NCBI RefSeq assembly: GCF_011043775.1
Contig: NZ_JAAKXY010000002.1
Location: forward strand, 620,001-684,000
Direction of reading: 5' to 3'
Length of the DNA stretch: 64,000 bases
Origin: Natronolimnobius sp. AArcel1
Lineage (GTDB): Archaea; Halobacteriota; Halobacteria; Halobacteriales; Natrialbaceae
The translations under genes were made by a program, and so were the position numbers. Positions 46,281-54,113 of the stretch are shown piece after piece; the first letter of the stretch is position 1, and every line of letters begins with the position of its first letter. The notes below the pieces were generated by a model that was not told the DNA's origin, made no database searches, and saw only the letters and a program-made list of their open reading frames with translations.

Positions 46281-48161
46281 TTAGATTTCGTTGAGCAGTT
46301 CCACGACGTCTGCAAAGCTGACCTCGCCGTCGCCGGCGAAGTCGAACGCATCAGGGTTGCCCTGTACGTTTTCGTCCTCGAGGTTCTCGAAGAAGGCGGT
46401 CACGTCGTCGTGGGTGGTGTCGCCATCGCCGGTGAAGTCGTTGTGCAGGCCGTCGTCGGTGGTGTCTTCTGCGTTGTAGTCGCCGACCTGGATGCCGTCG
46501 TCATCGGCGTCAATCGGACCCGGGCCGATGTGCAGTGAGTTCTTCTCGTTGTCAGCATCTGGATACGGCTCGTCACCGGGGGCGAACTCGTCGCGGTCGC
46601 CAGCCATTTCCTGGTTCCACTCGTGCCACCAGGCACCGGGTGTGTCCTCGTTCAGGTAGTCCATCCAGTCATCAGCATCGGGTGCGCCGGATTCGCCATC
46701 TGGGCCAGGGTCGCCGTGTTCGAACATGTGCGGCTCCCAGCTGTGGTCGAAACACCACGCCAGTGGGTGGACATCGTACTCGAGCAGGAACTCCTCATAG
46801 CCCTCGATAAACGGCTCACAGTCGGCGTCTTCGGGATCCTGGTCGGGATCGGTCGTACAGTCCATCCACGGCGTATCGACTTCCTTGCCACCGCCTTCGA
46901 TCCAGCCGAACTCACTGAAGAAGATCGGTACGTGCTCGGATGGCTCGCCGATGTAGTCGCCGAGTGGCCGCATGTCTTCTTGCGTGTAGACGTGGGCCGT
47001 GTAACACATGTTCTCGGCGTCGAACTCGTTGTACGGTGCCCAGTAGGCGTACTGGCTCCAGCGTGGGCTGCCGATCGTGATGAGGTGGCCGGGTGCGTTC
47101 TCCTCGACCGTATCGACCCACGGCTGGGCACGGTCACGCCAGAGGTCGTACCAGCCTTTCATCTCGTCGAGTCGAACGTCGTAGTCGCCTTCGGCCTCGC
47201 CCGGTGCTTGCTCTGGGAAGGAAAGTTCACCTGCCTGACGCTCTGGGCCGCCCCAGTCGCCGCCGTACGGGCCGGTTGGCTCGTTGTAGACGTCGAAAAT
47301 GACGTGGTCGTCGCCTGCATACCGGTCGGCGATGACCTCCCAGAACGTGTGCAGTTCGTCGTCGAGCGCGTTCGAAATTTCAGCCGGCTCGAGGTAGATA
47401 TCGTCTTCGTCGAGGTCGAACGCTTCAACGATGTTTTGGTCGTCGATAAGACTCCAGATGTCGTCGACCTGGTCCTCGCCGTGCCAGAGAACGCCGCGTT
47501 CGCCACAGACTTCCGAATTGCGCCAGCTTTCGCCGCCATCGGAGTCACACTGCCAGATGTCGTACGGAATATCGTGGTTTGCGTGGTCTTCCTGGTGGAA
47601 AACCGGATAGTGGCGGTGGTAGTCAATCATCACGTAAGCGCCGCGCTCGGCACCCATGTCGACGAGTTCGTCGAGATACGTCTGGCAGTACCACTCGACG
47701 TCGCTCGCATCGAACGAGCCGGGGAGCAGCGGTCCCCAGTCGTCGCCGTGTGGCATCTGTCCCGGTTCTGGTGCCTGCGTACCGGCGGAGATGAACTCAG
47801 CTTGAACCGGGATGCGGACGATGTTCGTGTACCAGCCTTCGCTCTCGTCAGTCGCCAACTCGAACGTTTCGGGTGCGGTCTGTCCGCGCCAGTCACGACT
47901 CTGCTCGCCCGGGTCGGCGATGTTGACGCCACGGAGAATTACCTCGTTCCCGCTCGGGTCGACGATTTTGTTTCCGTCGCGTGCAAGCGGCGGCAGATCG
48001 GCTGCCTGCCCCGCTGCACTGCCGGCGACCGCCCCAAGGCCACCAACTGCGAGGACGCTTGCGCCAGTTGCCTTCATAATAGACCGCCGTGACGTCGAGA
48101 TTCCTCGACGCCCGCCAGTTGCCTGTGCTGCTCGGTCAGATGGATTCGTGTTCTCGGTCAT
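46281..48161 (-). CDS. Secreted GH5 cellulase with C-terminal dockerin
   Basis: The 626-residue protein is the most upstream gene of the cluster in the direction of transcription. The Tat signal is SRRSIMKATG at 24-33. The GH5 barrel runs from about 60 to 525, with acid/base E294 in FDVYNEPTGPYG and nucleophile E417 in IFFSEFGW; DYHRHY at 180-185 is typical. Cys residues at 205, 219, 434 and 448 may form disulphides. The dockerin module is 571-626, with the most canonical second loop, DFAGDGEVSFAD. The start is the ATG at 48161; the frame is open to 48236 without signal-peptide character. Confidence 0.87.
   Translation of the reverse strand: MTENTNPSDRAAQATGGRRGISTSRRSIMKATGASVLAVGGLGAVAGSAAGQAADLPPLARDGNKIVDPSGNEVILRGVNIADPGEQSRDWRGQTAPETFELATDESEGWYTNIVRIPVQAEFISAGTQAPEPGQMPHGDDWGPLLPGSFDASDVEWYCQTYLDELVDMGAERGAYVMIDYHRHYPVFHQEDHANHDIPYDIWQCDSDGGESWRNSEVCGERGVLWHGEDQVDDIWSLIDDQNIVEAFDLDEDDIYLEPAEISNALDDELHTFWEVIADRYAGDDHVIFDVYNEPTGPYGGDWGGPERQAGELSFPEQAPGEAEGDYDVRLDEMKGWYDLWRDRAQPWVDTVEENAPGHLITIGSPRWSQYAYWAPYNEFDAENMCYTAHVYTQEDMRPLGDYIGEPSEHVPIFFSEFGWIEGGGKEVDTPWMDCTTDPDQDPEDADCEPFIEGYEEFLLEYDVHPLAWCFDHSWEPHMFEHGDPGPDGESGAPDADDWMDYLNEDTPGAWWHEWNQEMAGDRDEFAPGDEPYPDADNEKNSLHIGPGPIDADDDGIQVGDYNAEDTTDDGLHNDFTGDGDTTHDDVTAFFENLEDENVQGNPDAFDFAGDGEVSFADVVELLNEI
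46284..46451 (-). repeat. Dockerin module copy 7 (GH5)
   Basis: This codes for the 56-residue C-terminal module, where both loops keep a D-x-x-G-D-G start. Confidence 0.85.
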
Positions 48162-48276
48162 GGTCAGTTGATCGCATCCCGCTGCGAACGCCTCGAGCCG
48201 CGGAACGCAAAGGGCCGTCAACGACCCTCTCGACATACTTACTCGAGATACGATATGAAATTTACTTCTAGAAGAC

Positions 48277-48290
48277 TAAATATTATGTCT
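48277..48290. promoter_or_regulatory. AT-rich shared element upstream of the first GH5 gene
   Basis: TAAATATTATGTCT lies 116-129 bases before the GH5 start, in the divergent gap 48162-48455. Besides this and the TATA box at 48427 I see nothing else in that gap. Confidence 0.4.
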
Positions 48291-48426
48291 CCAGGAGAGG
48301 TTGTAAGAAAATCGACCACGGCGCCAGAACGACTCGAGTGCATTCTCATCGATTCGATCCATCGATAGTCGCCGATAGCACGCGTCTCCCGTCGATCTGC
48401 TCGTCACCCGTGACTCTTCAGAAATC

Positions 48427-48433
48427 CTATACC
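48427..48433 (+). promoter_or_regulatory. TATA-like element of the propeller lipoprotein gene
   Basis: CTATACC is centred about 26 bases before the ATG at 48456, consistent with a leaderless message. Confidence 0.55.
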
Positions 48434-48455
48434 TTCCCTTTCCGCAAGTTCGCGT

Positions 48456-49640
48456 ATGCCCGCCCGTCGTTCGGTTCTCGCTGGGAGCGCTACTCTCTGC
48501 GCGGGTAGCCTCGCTGGCTGTCTCGGATCGCGTCCGTTCTCCTCAAGCACCGACTCATTCGAAGTCTCAACCGAGTGGCCTCGAGTCGAGTACGACTCGG
48601 CCGCAACCGGACAGCAGCCAGACGTAACCGGTCCGGTAGAGGACCCAGCAATTCGATGGGACGTCGAGGTCCCGGTCGACGATGGGTACGTTCCTGCGAC
48701 GCTTGTCGTGGATGAGACGGTGGTCGTCGCCGGCGGTTCGACTGTGACCGCGCTCGAGGCGGACGGCTCGCAGGCGTGGCAGACAGAACTCTTCGACGCG
48801 GAACTTGCCGCCGATGGTCGTGGCTACTACTGTAGCGCGGCCGCCGACGACGACCACGTGTTCGTCGGCACCCATCACGGCCTGTTCGCACTCGAGAGAG
48901 ACGGCGATGTCGAGTGGTCACACGAGGTGGATTCGGACCCCGGCTCCAGCGGCGTCTTTCGATCCCCGGCTGTCATCGACGACACAGTGTACTTCTGTAC
49001 CGCCGAGGAACGCGAGGTCTGTGCGTATACGACCGACGGCGACGAACGCTGGTGCGTCTCGCTCGAGGAGCCGATCATCGGTGGGCCGGCAGTACACGAC
49101 GGTCGTGTCTACGTTGGTGACGATGCAGGACTCCACGCGTTCTTGACGGACGGAGATGCGGACTGGAGCATCGATATCGGCCAGGTCCGAGAAACGCCGG
49201 CGGCAACCGACCAAACGGTCTACGCTGCCAGCATGACCGGTTCAGGACACACGCTTGCCGAGGTCTCGGGAGAAACTGGAGACGAACGCTGGGAGACGTC
49301 GGCACCGTCAGTTTCCGGCCCGCCGACGGTCGTCGACACTGACTCGATGACTGAACTTGCCGTTCCGTCGTGGCACGGGACGGTGTTTCTGTACGACCGG
49401 CAGGACGGCACACCGAACTGGGGTGTGCCGATTGGCGACAGTGCCCCTGGCAGACCGGTGTTTCCCGTCGCGGACGAGCAACGCGTTTATGCAACCTCTC
49501 GAGGCCACCTCGCGTGTATCGAACCGCGATCAGATCGCATCTGGGACCTCGAGGTCGACGGCGGCAACGGAACCATCGCCCTCGTCGACGGCGCGCTGTT
49601 CGTCACCACGACGGGCGGCCACTGCTACGCGGTTACCTGA
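48456..49640 (+). CDS. PQQ-like beta-propeller lipoprotein
   Basis: The 394-residue protein has a short Tat-type signal (ARRSVLAGS) and a lipobox (LAGC, Cys near residue 22), so it should be lipid-anchored outside the membrane. The rest is a chain of propeller blades of the PQQ/quinoprotein type, each with a strand such as VYVGDDAGLHAF followed by a W near its end. Such propellers are mostly binding or scaffolding domains in haloarchaea. It is divergent from the cellulase cluster (294 bases between starts), so a link with polysaccharide binding is possible but unproven. Confidence 0.85.
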   Translation: MPARRSVLAGSATLCAGSLAGCLGSRPFSSSTDSFEVSTEWPRVEYDSAATGQQPDVTGPVEDPAIRWDVEVPVDDGYVPATLVVDETVVVAGGSTVTALEADGSQAWQTELFDAELAADGRGYYCSAAADDDHVFVGTHHGLFALERDGDVEWSHEVDSDPGSSGVFRSPAVIDDTVYFCTAEEREVCAYTTDGDERWCVSLEEPIIGGPAVHDGRVYVGDDAGLHAFLTDGDADWSIDIGQVRETPAATDQTVYAASMTGSGHTLAEVSGETGDERWETSAPSVSGPPTVVDTDSMTELAVPSWHGTVFLYDRQDGTPNWGVPIGDSAPGRPVFPVADEQRVYATSRGHLACIEPRSDRIWDLEVDGGNGTIALVDGALFVTTTGGHCYAVT

Positions 49641-49658
49641 CCCCCGAACCCGCGTCGC

Positions 49659-49665
49659 ATTTATA
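49659..49665 (+). promoter_or_regulatory. TATA box of the DUF460 gene
   Basis: ATTTATA is centred 28 bases before the GTG at 49690 and supports that start over the much longer open frame that overlaps the propeller gene. Confidence 0.6.
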
Positions 49666-49672
49666 CCTTGTT

Positions 49673-49686
49673 CGCCCCTAGGGGCG
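49673..49686. promoter_or_regulatory. Perfect 14-base palindrome at the DUF460 promoter
   Basis: CGCCCCTAGGGGCG lies between the TATA box and the GTG start, covering the expected transcription start. Its position would suit a repressor site or a 5' RNA hairpin. Confidence 0.4.
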
Positions 49687-49689
49687 TCC

Positions 49690-51663
49690 GTGAGTACGCG
49701 AACGAGTGCGCTCGATGCAGTCGTCTACGGCGTCGATATCCAGAGTGGTGACGTACGCGGCGATGCCCCCTCCTATGCCCTGGTCCGATACGACGGCGAG
49801 GACCTCGAGCGGGATGTCGTCACCCACCGCAAGCTCCGACGACTGATCGACGACGAGGAGCCGGCGATTATCGCGACGGACAACATGTACGAGCTGGCCG
49901 CCGACAAAGACCAGCTGATTCACTTCCTTGGTTCGCTGCCAACCGGGACGAAACTCGTCCAAGTGACGGGTGCCGAACAGCCCGAACCGCTCTCTCGAGT
50001 CGCGAAACGCCACGGAATTCCCTATGGGAAGGAGCCGATGAAAGAGGCTGAGGCCGCCGCCCGCCTCGCAGCCCACAACGTCGGCCACGAAGTCTCCGCA
50101 TTTACTGATACGACGGAAGTCAAAGTCGCCCGCGGGCGCTCGACCGGCAGCGGTGGCTGGAGCGAGGACCGCTACACGCGGCGCATCCACGGCTCGGTTC
50201 GCACACGCGCCCGAGAGGTCGAATCCGAACTCGAGGATGAAAATCTCGCCTACGAGAAAGACGTCCGCGAGTCCTACGGCGGCTACGCAAACGCCATCTT
50301 CACCGTCGAGGCGAAACCCAGCGAGATTCCCGTCTCGCGAAATCGTTCGGGCGACGTTCGCGTCGAAATCGAACGGGAACGCCGCGACGGCATCGAGTTC
50401 CGCCCGCTCGCAAAACGCCGGGATCACGTCATCGTCGGCATCGACCCCGGAACGACCACCGCCGTCGCCATCGCCTCGCTCGAAGGCGAGGTCTTGGACG
50501 TCTGGAGTTCCCGCATGAGCGACACCGCTGACGTCATCGAGTGGATCGTCGAGCGCGGCCGGCCGATCATTATCGCCGCGGACGTGACGCCGATGCCCGA
50601 GACGGTCGAGAAATTCCGCCGCAGTTTCGACGCCGCAGGCTGGACGCCCGAATCGGACCTTCCCGTCGACGAGAAACAACACCGCACGCGCGAAGATCCA
50701 TACGATGACGACCACCAGCGCGACGCTATGGCGGCCGCGCTGTACGCCTTCGACGCCCACGAGGACCAGTTCGAGCGCATCGCGCGAAAGCTCCCGCCGG
50801 GACTCGACCGCGGTGAGGTCACCGCTCGCGTCGTCGCCGGCGAAGAGAGCGTCGAAGCTGTCCTCACTGACCTCGAGGACGATGATCACTCCGAGGAGGA
50901 TCAAACCAAGCACGAACCCCGCGAACTCACCGAGGAAGAACGCCAGATCAAAGACCTCAAGCGCCAGGTCGAACGCCTCCAGTCCCACGTCGGGACGTTA
51001 GAAGACCGCCTCGAGCAGAAAGACGACCGAATTGACGAGCTCGAGTCCGATCTCGAAGCCGCACGCCGCAAAGAGCGCAAGGAAGTACGTCGCGACCGCG
51101 AAGTGACCCGCCATCGCCGTACCGCAGAACGCCTCGAGTACGAACGCGACGAGGCCCGCGAGGAAGTCGAGGCACTCGAGGCGAAAGTCGACCGGATGAA
51201 AGCCCTCTGGAAGCTCGACCACTCGAACTTCAGCGATGTCTCGGCGAAAAAAGAGGGGCTCGTCCCCGTCAAAGTCATCGAGAAGTTTACCAAAGGCGCG
51301 ATCCGGGAGGCCGACGATCAGTACGGCATCGCCCCTAGTGACGTTGTCTTCGTTCGCGATGCAAGCGGCGCGGGGCGCTCGACCGCCGAGTTACTGGCTG
51401 GCTTCGAGCCACGCGTTGTCCTGAAGAAAGGTGGCCTTTCGGAGATCGCCGACGAGATTCTCTTCGACGAAGACATTCCCGTCGGTCCTGCCGACGATGT
51501 CGCCATGCAGGAAGTCGACGAACTCGCCGTTGCCCGCGAGGACGACGTCGACGCTGTCATCGACGACTGGCACGAACGCGCTCGAGACCGCCGCCTCGAC
51601 CGGAAAGCCGAAATGGTCGATCAACTCATCAGCGAGCACCGTGCCGGCGATAACGAAGTGTAA
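49690..51663 (+). CDS. DUF460 protein with RNase-H-like domain and long coiled coil
   Basis: The 657-residue protein is a member of the archaeal DUF460 family. Residues 1-145 are an N-terminal alpha/beta domain. A RuvC/RNase-H-like fold starts with VIVGIDPGTTTAVAIASLEG near residue 250 and has a DDDHQRDAMAAALYAF helix near 340. A coiled coil follows (about 415-510: LERLQSHVGTLEDRLEQKDD type heptads), then a C-terminal alpha/beta domain with a GAGRSTAELL turn. Nucleic-acid processing is likely from the fold, but no activity is established. The start is the GTG at 49690; the in-frame extension to 49357 lies inside the propeller gene. Confidence 0.82.
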   Translation: MSTRTSALDAVVYGVDIQSGDVRGDAPSYALVRYDGEDLERDVVTHRKLRRLIDDEEPAIIATDNMYELAADKDQLIHFLGSLPTGTKLVQVTGAEQPEPLSRVAKRHGIPYGKEPMKEAEAAARLAAHNVGHEVSAFTDTTEVKVARGRSTGSGGWSEDRYTRRIHGSVRTRAREVESELEDENLAYEKDVRESYGGYANAIFTVEAKPSEIPVSRNRSGDVRVEIERERRDGIEFRPLAKRRDHVIVGIDPGTTTAVAIASLEGEVLDVWSSRMSDTADVIEWIVERGRPIIIAADVTPMPETVEKFRRSFDAAGWTPESDLPVDEKQHRTREDPYDDDHQRDAMAAALYAFDAHEDQFERIARKLPPGLDRGEVTARVVAGEESVEAVLTDLEDDDHSEEDQTKHEPRELTEEERQIKDLKRQVERLQSHVGTLEDRLEQKDDRIDELESDLEAARRKERKEVRRDREVTRHRRTAERLEYERDEAREEVEALEAKVDRMKALWKLDHSNFSDVSAKKEGLVPVKVIEKFTKGAIREADDQYGIAPSDVVFVRDASGAGRSTAELLAGFEPRVVLKKGGLSEIADEILFDEDIPVGPADDVAMQEVDELAVAREDDVDAVIDDWHERARDRRLDRKAEMVDQLISEHRAGDNEV

Positions 51664-51677
51664 TCATCGGAGAACGC

Positions 51678-51857
51678 TCAGAACATCCCGAAACTCTGGA
51701 GCACGCTCGAGACGAGCGACTTGACGACCAGGCCGAGGCCGGCAAGGACGAGCGCGATCCCAGCCGCGATAATCCAGTCCGCATACGCGATCAGTCCGAT
51801 CCCAGCCAGCAATACCACGATTCCAACGAATCCAAGCGGGCCAATTTTATCGATCAT
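51678..51857 (-). CDS. Small two-helix membrane protein
   Basis: This 59-residue protein begins MIDKIGPLGFVGIVV and ends LQSFGMF. It consists of two hydrophobic helices (about 8-24 and 28-46) with a short AYADW turn. Similar tiny hydrophobic proteins recur in haloarchaeal genomes (DUF7470-like). It is convergent with the DUF460 gene, with 14 bases between stops. Function unknown. Confidence 0.75.
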   Translation of the reverse strand: MIDKIGPLGFVGIVVLLAGIGLIAYADWIIAAGIALVLAGLGLVVKSLVSSVLQSFGMF

Positions 51858-51997
51858 ACGCTGAGTGGCCAGTCGACCGAAATAAACGACGTGGTTTCGC
51901 GACTCTGCGTGGTGTCGTCCGACTCGAGGCGAGATTCCGTCGGATAGCGCAGGAAAATCGATAAAGGGTTAAACACCTCCACCGCGAATTTCAGGGT

Positions 51998-52288
51998 ATG
52001 AGTGACGACGGAGACGGCGGTCGAAAGAACCTCCGGATGCCAGAGGACGACGAGGTCTTCGCGACCGTCACCGATATGCTCGGGGCGAATCGAGTCCAAG
52101 TACGCTGCGCAGACGGCCAGGAACGCACGGCACGCATTCCAGGCAAGATGCAAAAGCGCATCTGGATTCGCGAGGACGATGTTGTCCTCGTCTCGCCGTG
52201 GGACTGGCAGGACGAGAAGGCCGACATTACGTGGCGCTACGAAAAGAGCGACGCCGACCAGTTGCGCGAGGAAGGCCATATTCAGTAA
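51998..52288 (+). CDS. Translation initiation factor aIF1A
   Basis: The 96-residue S1/OB-fold protein promotes scanning and initiator-tRNA placement on the small ribosomal subunit. It reads [19 protein letters not shown], then [19 protein letters not shown] and [19 protein letters not shown], which is the standard family sequence. A TATA-like TTAAACA at 51969-51975 is about 27 bases before the ATG. Confidence 0.95.
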   Translation: MSDDGDGGRKNLRMPEDDEVFATVTDMLGANRVQVRCADGQERTARIPGKMQKRIWIREDDVVLVSPWDWQDEKADITWRYEKSDADQLREEGHIQ

Positions 52289-52692
52289 AACGAAGTTTTG
52301 CGCTGCGGGCCAGCAAAGCTGACCCTCGGCAAAAATTCGATTAAAAGCGCTCCTCCTTCCGTTTCCTTGCTGCGGAGCGACGCAAAGCGTCGCGTCCTCG
52401 CTCGTTCACATCAGTCGTCGGCCCGCTCGCAGCCTACCGTCTGCTCGCGGTGAACGGCTTCGCTCGGGTTTTTCAAACCGCTCGCTCGCCGATGCTATGG
52501 GGGTAGATTGTTTCACCAGTTATTGCCACCATGTGTACGGGCCTCCCCTTCCCCGGTTTGTGCTCTCCTCGAGATGCTTGGAGCGCGCTCGCGGCCACGA
52601 TCTGAGTGAATTTACTCGTCAATCGTGAGACGCAGACACGTCCAGCACCGTCGTACAGAAAGCTTATTCCTTTCCTTGACTTTCCAGCCGGC
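52289..52692. other. 404-base gap between aIF1A and the subtilase
   Basis: No convincing gene is seen. The gap holds a perfect hairpin (GCGACGC-aaa-GCGTCGC, 52377-52393) and several CGCTCG repeats around 52376-52490. There is also a TATA-like GCTTATTC at 52662-52669, about 28 bases before the subtilase start. The hairpin has no T-run after it and may not be a terminator. Confidence 0.5.
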
Positions 52693-54063
52693 ATGACTCT
52701 TAGTCGACGCCAGCTCCTGCAGGGTGTCGGAGCCGGCGTTTCCATCGGCGTGCTCGGGAACACGGCGTCGACGCCGGCAGCCGCGTCGACACCACCGTCT
52801 GGGGACGACACGCAACGCGTGCTGGTCCACCCGGACAACGGACTGCTTGGGGGGCTGATCGACGTTATTGAGCAACTCGGCGGGACGACACTCCTCGAGT
52901 TCGAACACTTCGAGTTCATTGCAGCGGAGGTTCCGGAAAGCCGCTTGGATGACCTTATTGGTGCCTCGGGCATCGCCCACGTCGAAGACGACGAGGAAAC
53001 GGGCATTCCCGACGACTGGTCGCCCAACCTGCTCGAGTTCCTGTTGCCGCCGGATCGGTCGGACTGTTCAACCCATCCCGACCAACAGGCGTCGTGGGGC
53101 CTCGAGCGAATCGGAGCCGATGAGGTCGACGCGGACGGTGCGGACGTCGATATCGGCGTTCTCGATACGGGAATTCAAACCGATCACTGTAGTCTCGAGG
53201 TCGCTGACGGGCAGAATTTCACGGCTGACGGACTGGCTGGCGACTACGAGGATCGCCACGGCCACGGCACCCATGTCGCCGGGATTGCGGGCGCGCTCGA
53301 GAACGACCTCGGCGTGGTCGGAACGGCACCGAACGCGGCCCTCCACGCCGTGAAGGTGCTCGACGACGAGGGCCGGGGCCGATACAGCGAGTTGATCGCG
53401 GGCATCGACTGGTGCATGTCGAACGACGTCGAGATTATCTCGATGAGCCTCGGCGGTGAGGAAGAGAGCCGAGCAGTCGACGACGCAGTCGAAGCTGCAC
53501 ACGACGCAGGCCATCTGCTGCTCACCGCGGCCGGAAACGCCGGGAACGCCGAAAACGGTGCCTGCAGCGAGGAGACGATGTCCTATCCGGCAACCCACGA
53601 GAAGGTTCTCGCAGTCGCGGCGATGGACGAAGATGAGACGCTGGCATCCTACAGCAGCGTCGGTGAGGCCATCGACCTGCTGGCCCCCGGCACGGACATC
53701 GTCTCGAGCGTCGTCGACAACGAGTACGCCGAAGCCAGCGGGACGAGCATGGCCTGTCCGTTCGTCACCGGCGTCGCGGCACTGGTCTGGGGACAACAGG
53801 ATGCGGACGGTCCCGGGCCGAACGAGGCCGTGAGAGAACGGCTTACCGAAACGGCGGAGCCAGTCCTCGAGACCTGCGAGGAAGGTCACGGCCTTGTCGA
53901 CGCCCGCGCAGCACTCGAGGGCGAGACGGACGGCGACAACTCGCTCGAGGATGGGAGAGAGGGAAGCGACCTCACTGAGAGCGGTCGGCTTGGCTCGGCA
54001 CTCGAGTGGGTTTCGGACGCGATTACGGGCCTTCTCGAGTGGATTCGCGGGCTGTTCACGTGA
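52693..54063 (+). CDS. Secreted subtilisin-like serine protease (S8, halolysin type)
   Basis: The 456-residue protease has a Tat signal (SRRQLLQGVG at 4-13) and an inhibitor-like propeptide (about 40-115). The catalytic triad is D158 in GVLDTG, H191 in HGHGTHVAG and S352 in SGTSMACP, with N282 as oxyanion residue. Cys 125, 166, 241 and 291 could form disulphides. An acidic linker and a C-terminal amphipathic tail (ALEWVSDAITGLLEWIRGLF) follow. Export by Tat means it folds inside before secretion. It could process or degrade surface proteins. Confidence 0.92.
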   Translation: MTLSRRQLLQGVGAGVSIGVLGNTASTPAAASTPPSGDDTQRVLVHPDNGLLGGLIDVIEQLGGTTLLEFEHFEFIAAEVPESRLDDLIGASGIAHVEDDEETGIPDDWSPNLLEFLLPPDRSDCSTHPDQQASWGLERIGADEVDADGADVDIGVLDTGIQTDHCSLEVADGQNFTADGLAGDYEDRHGHGTHVAGIAGALENDLGVVGTAPNAALHAVKVLDDEGRGRYSELIAGIDWCMSNDVEIISMSLGGEEESRAVDDAVEAAHDAGHLLLTAAGNAGNAENGACSEETMSYPATHEKVLAVAAMDEDETLASYSSVGEAIDLLAPGTDIVSSVVDNEYAEASGTSMACPFVTGVAALVWGQQDADGPGPNEAVRERLTETAEPVLETCEEGHGLVDARAALEGETDGDNSLEDGREGSDLTESGRLGSALEWVSDAITGLLEWIRGLFT

Positions 54064-54113
54064 GAAATCCACCGACAGAATCGACCTGAAAACGAGTTTG
54101 TCTCGAACGCAGC

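Noticed and set aside
46623-48092. Plus-strand 489-codon frame opposite the first GH5 gene
   Set aside because: It is a GC-driven antisense frame; the minus-strand gene has a Tat signal, catalytic motifs and a dockerin, while this one has no recognisable motif.
49357-49689. Long N-terminal extension of the DUF460 frame
   Set aside because: It lies within the propeller lipoprotein gene in another frame; a TATA box and GTG at 49690 give a better start.
52377-52393. Perfect hairpin considered as an aIF1A terminator
   Set aside because: It is about 90 bases beyond the stop and lacks a T-rich run; archaeal termination usually needs the T-run rather than the hairpin.
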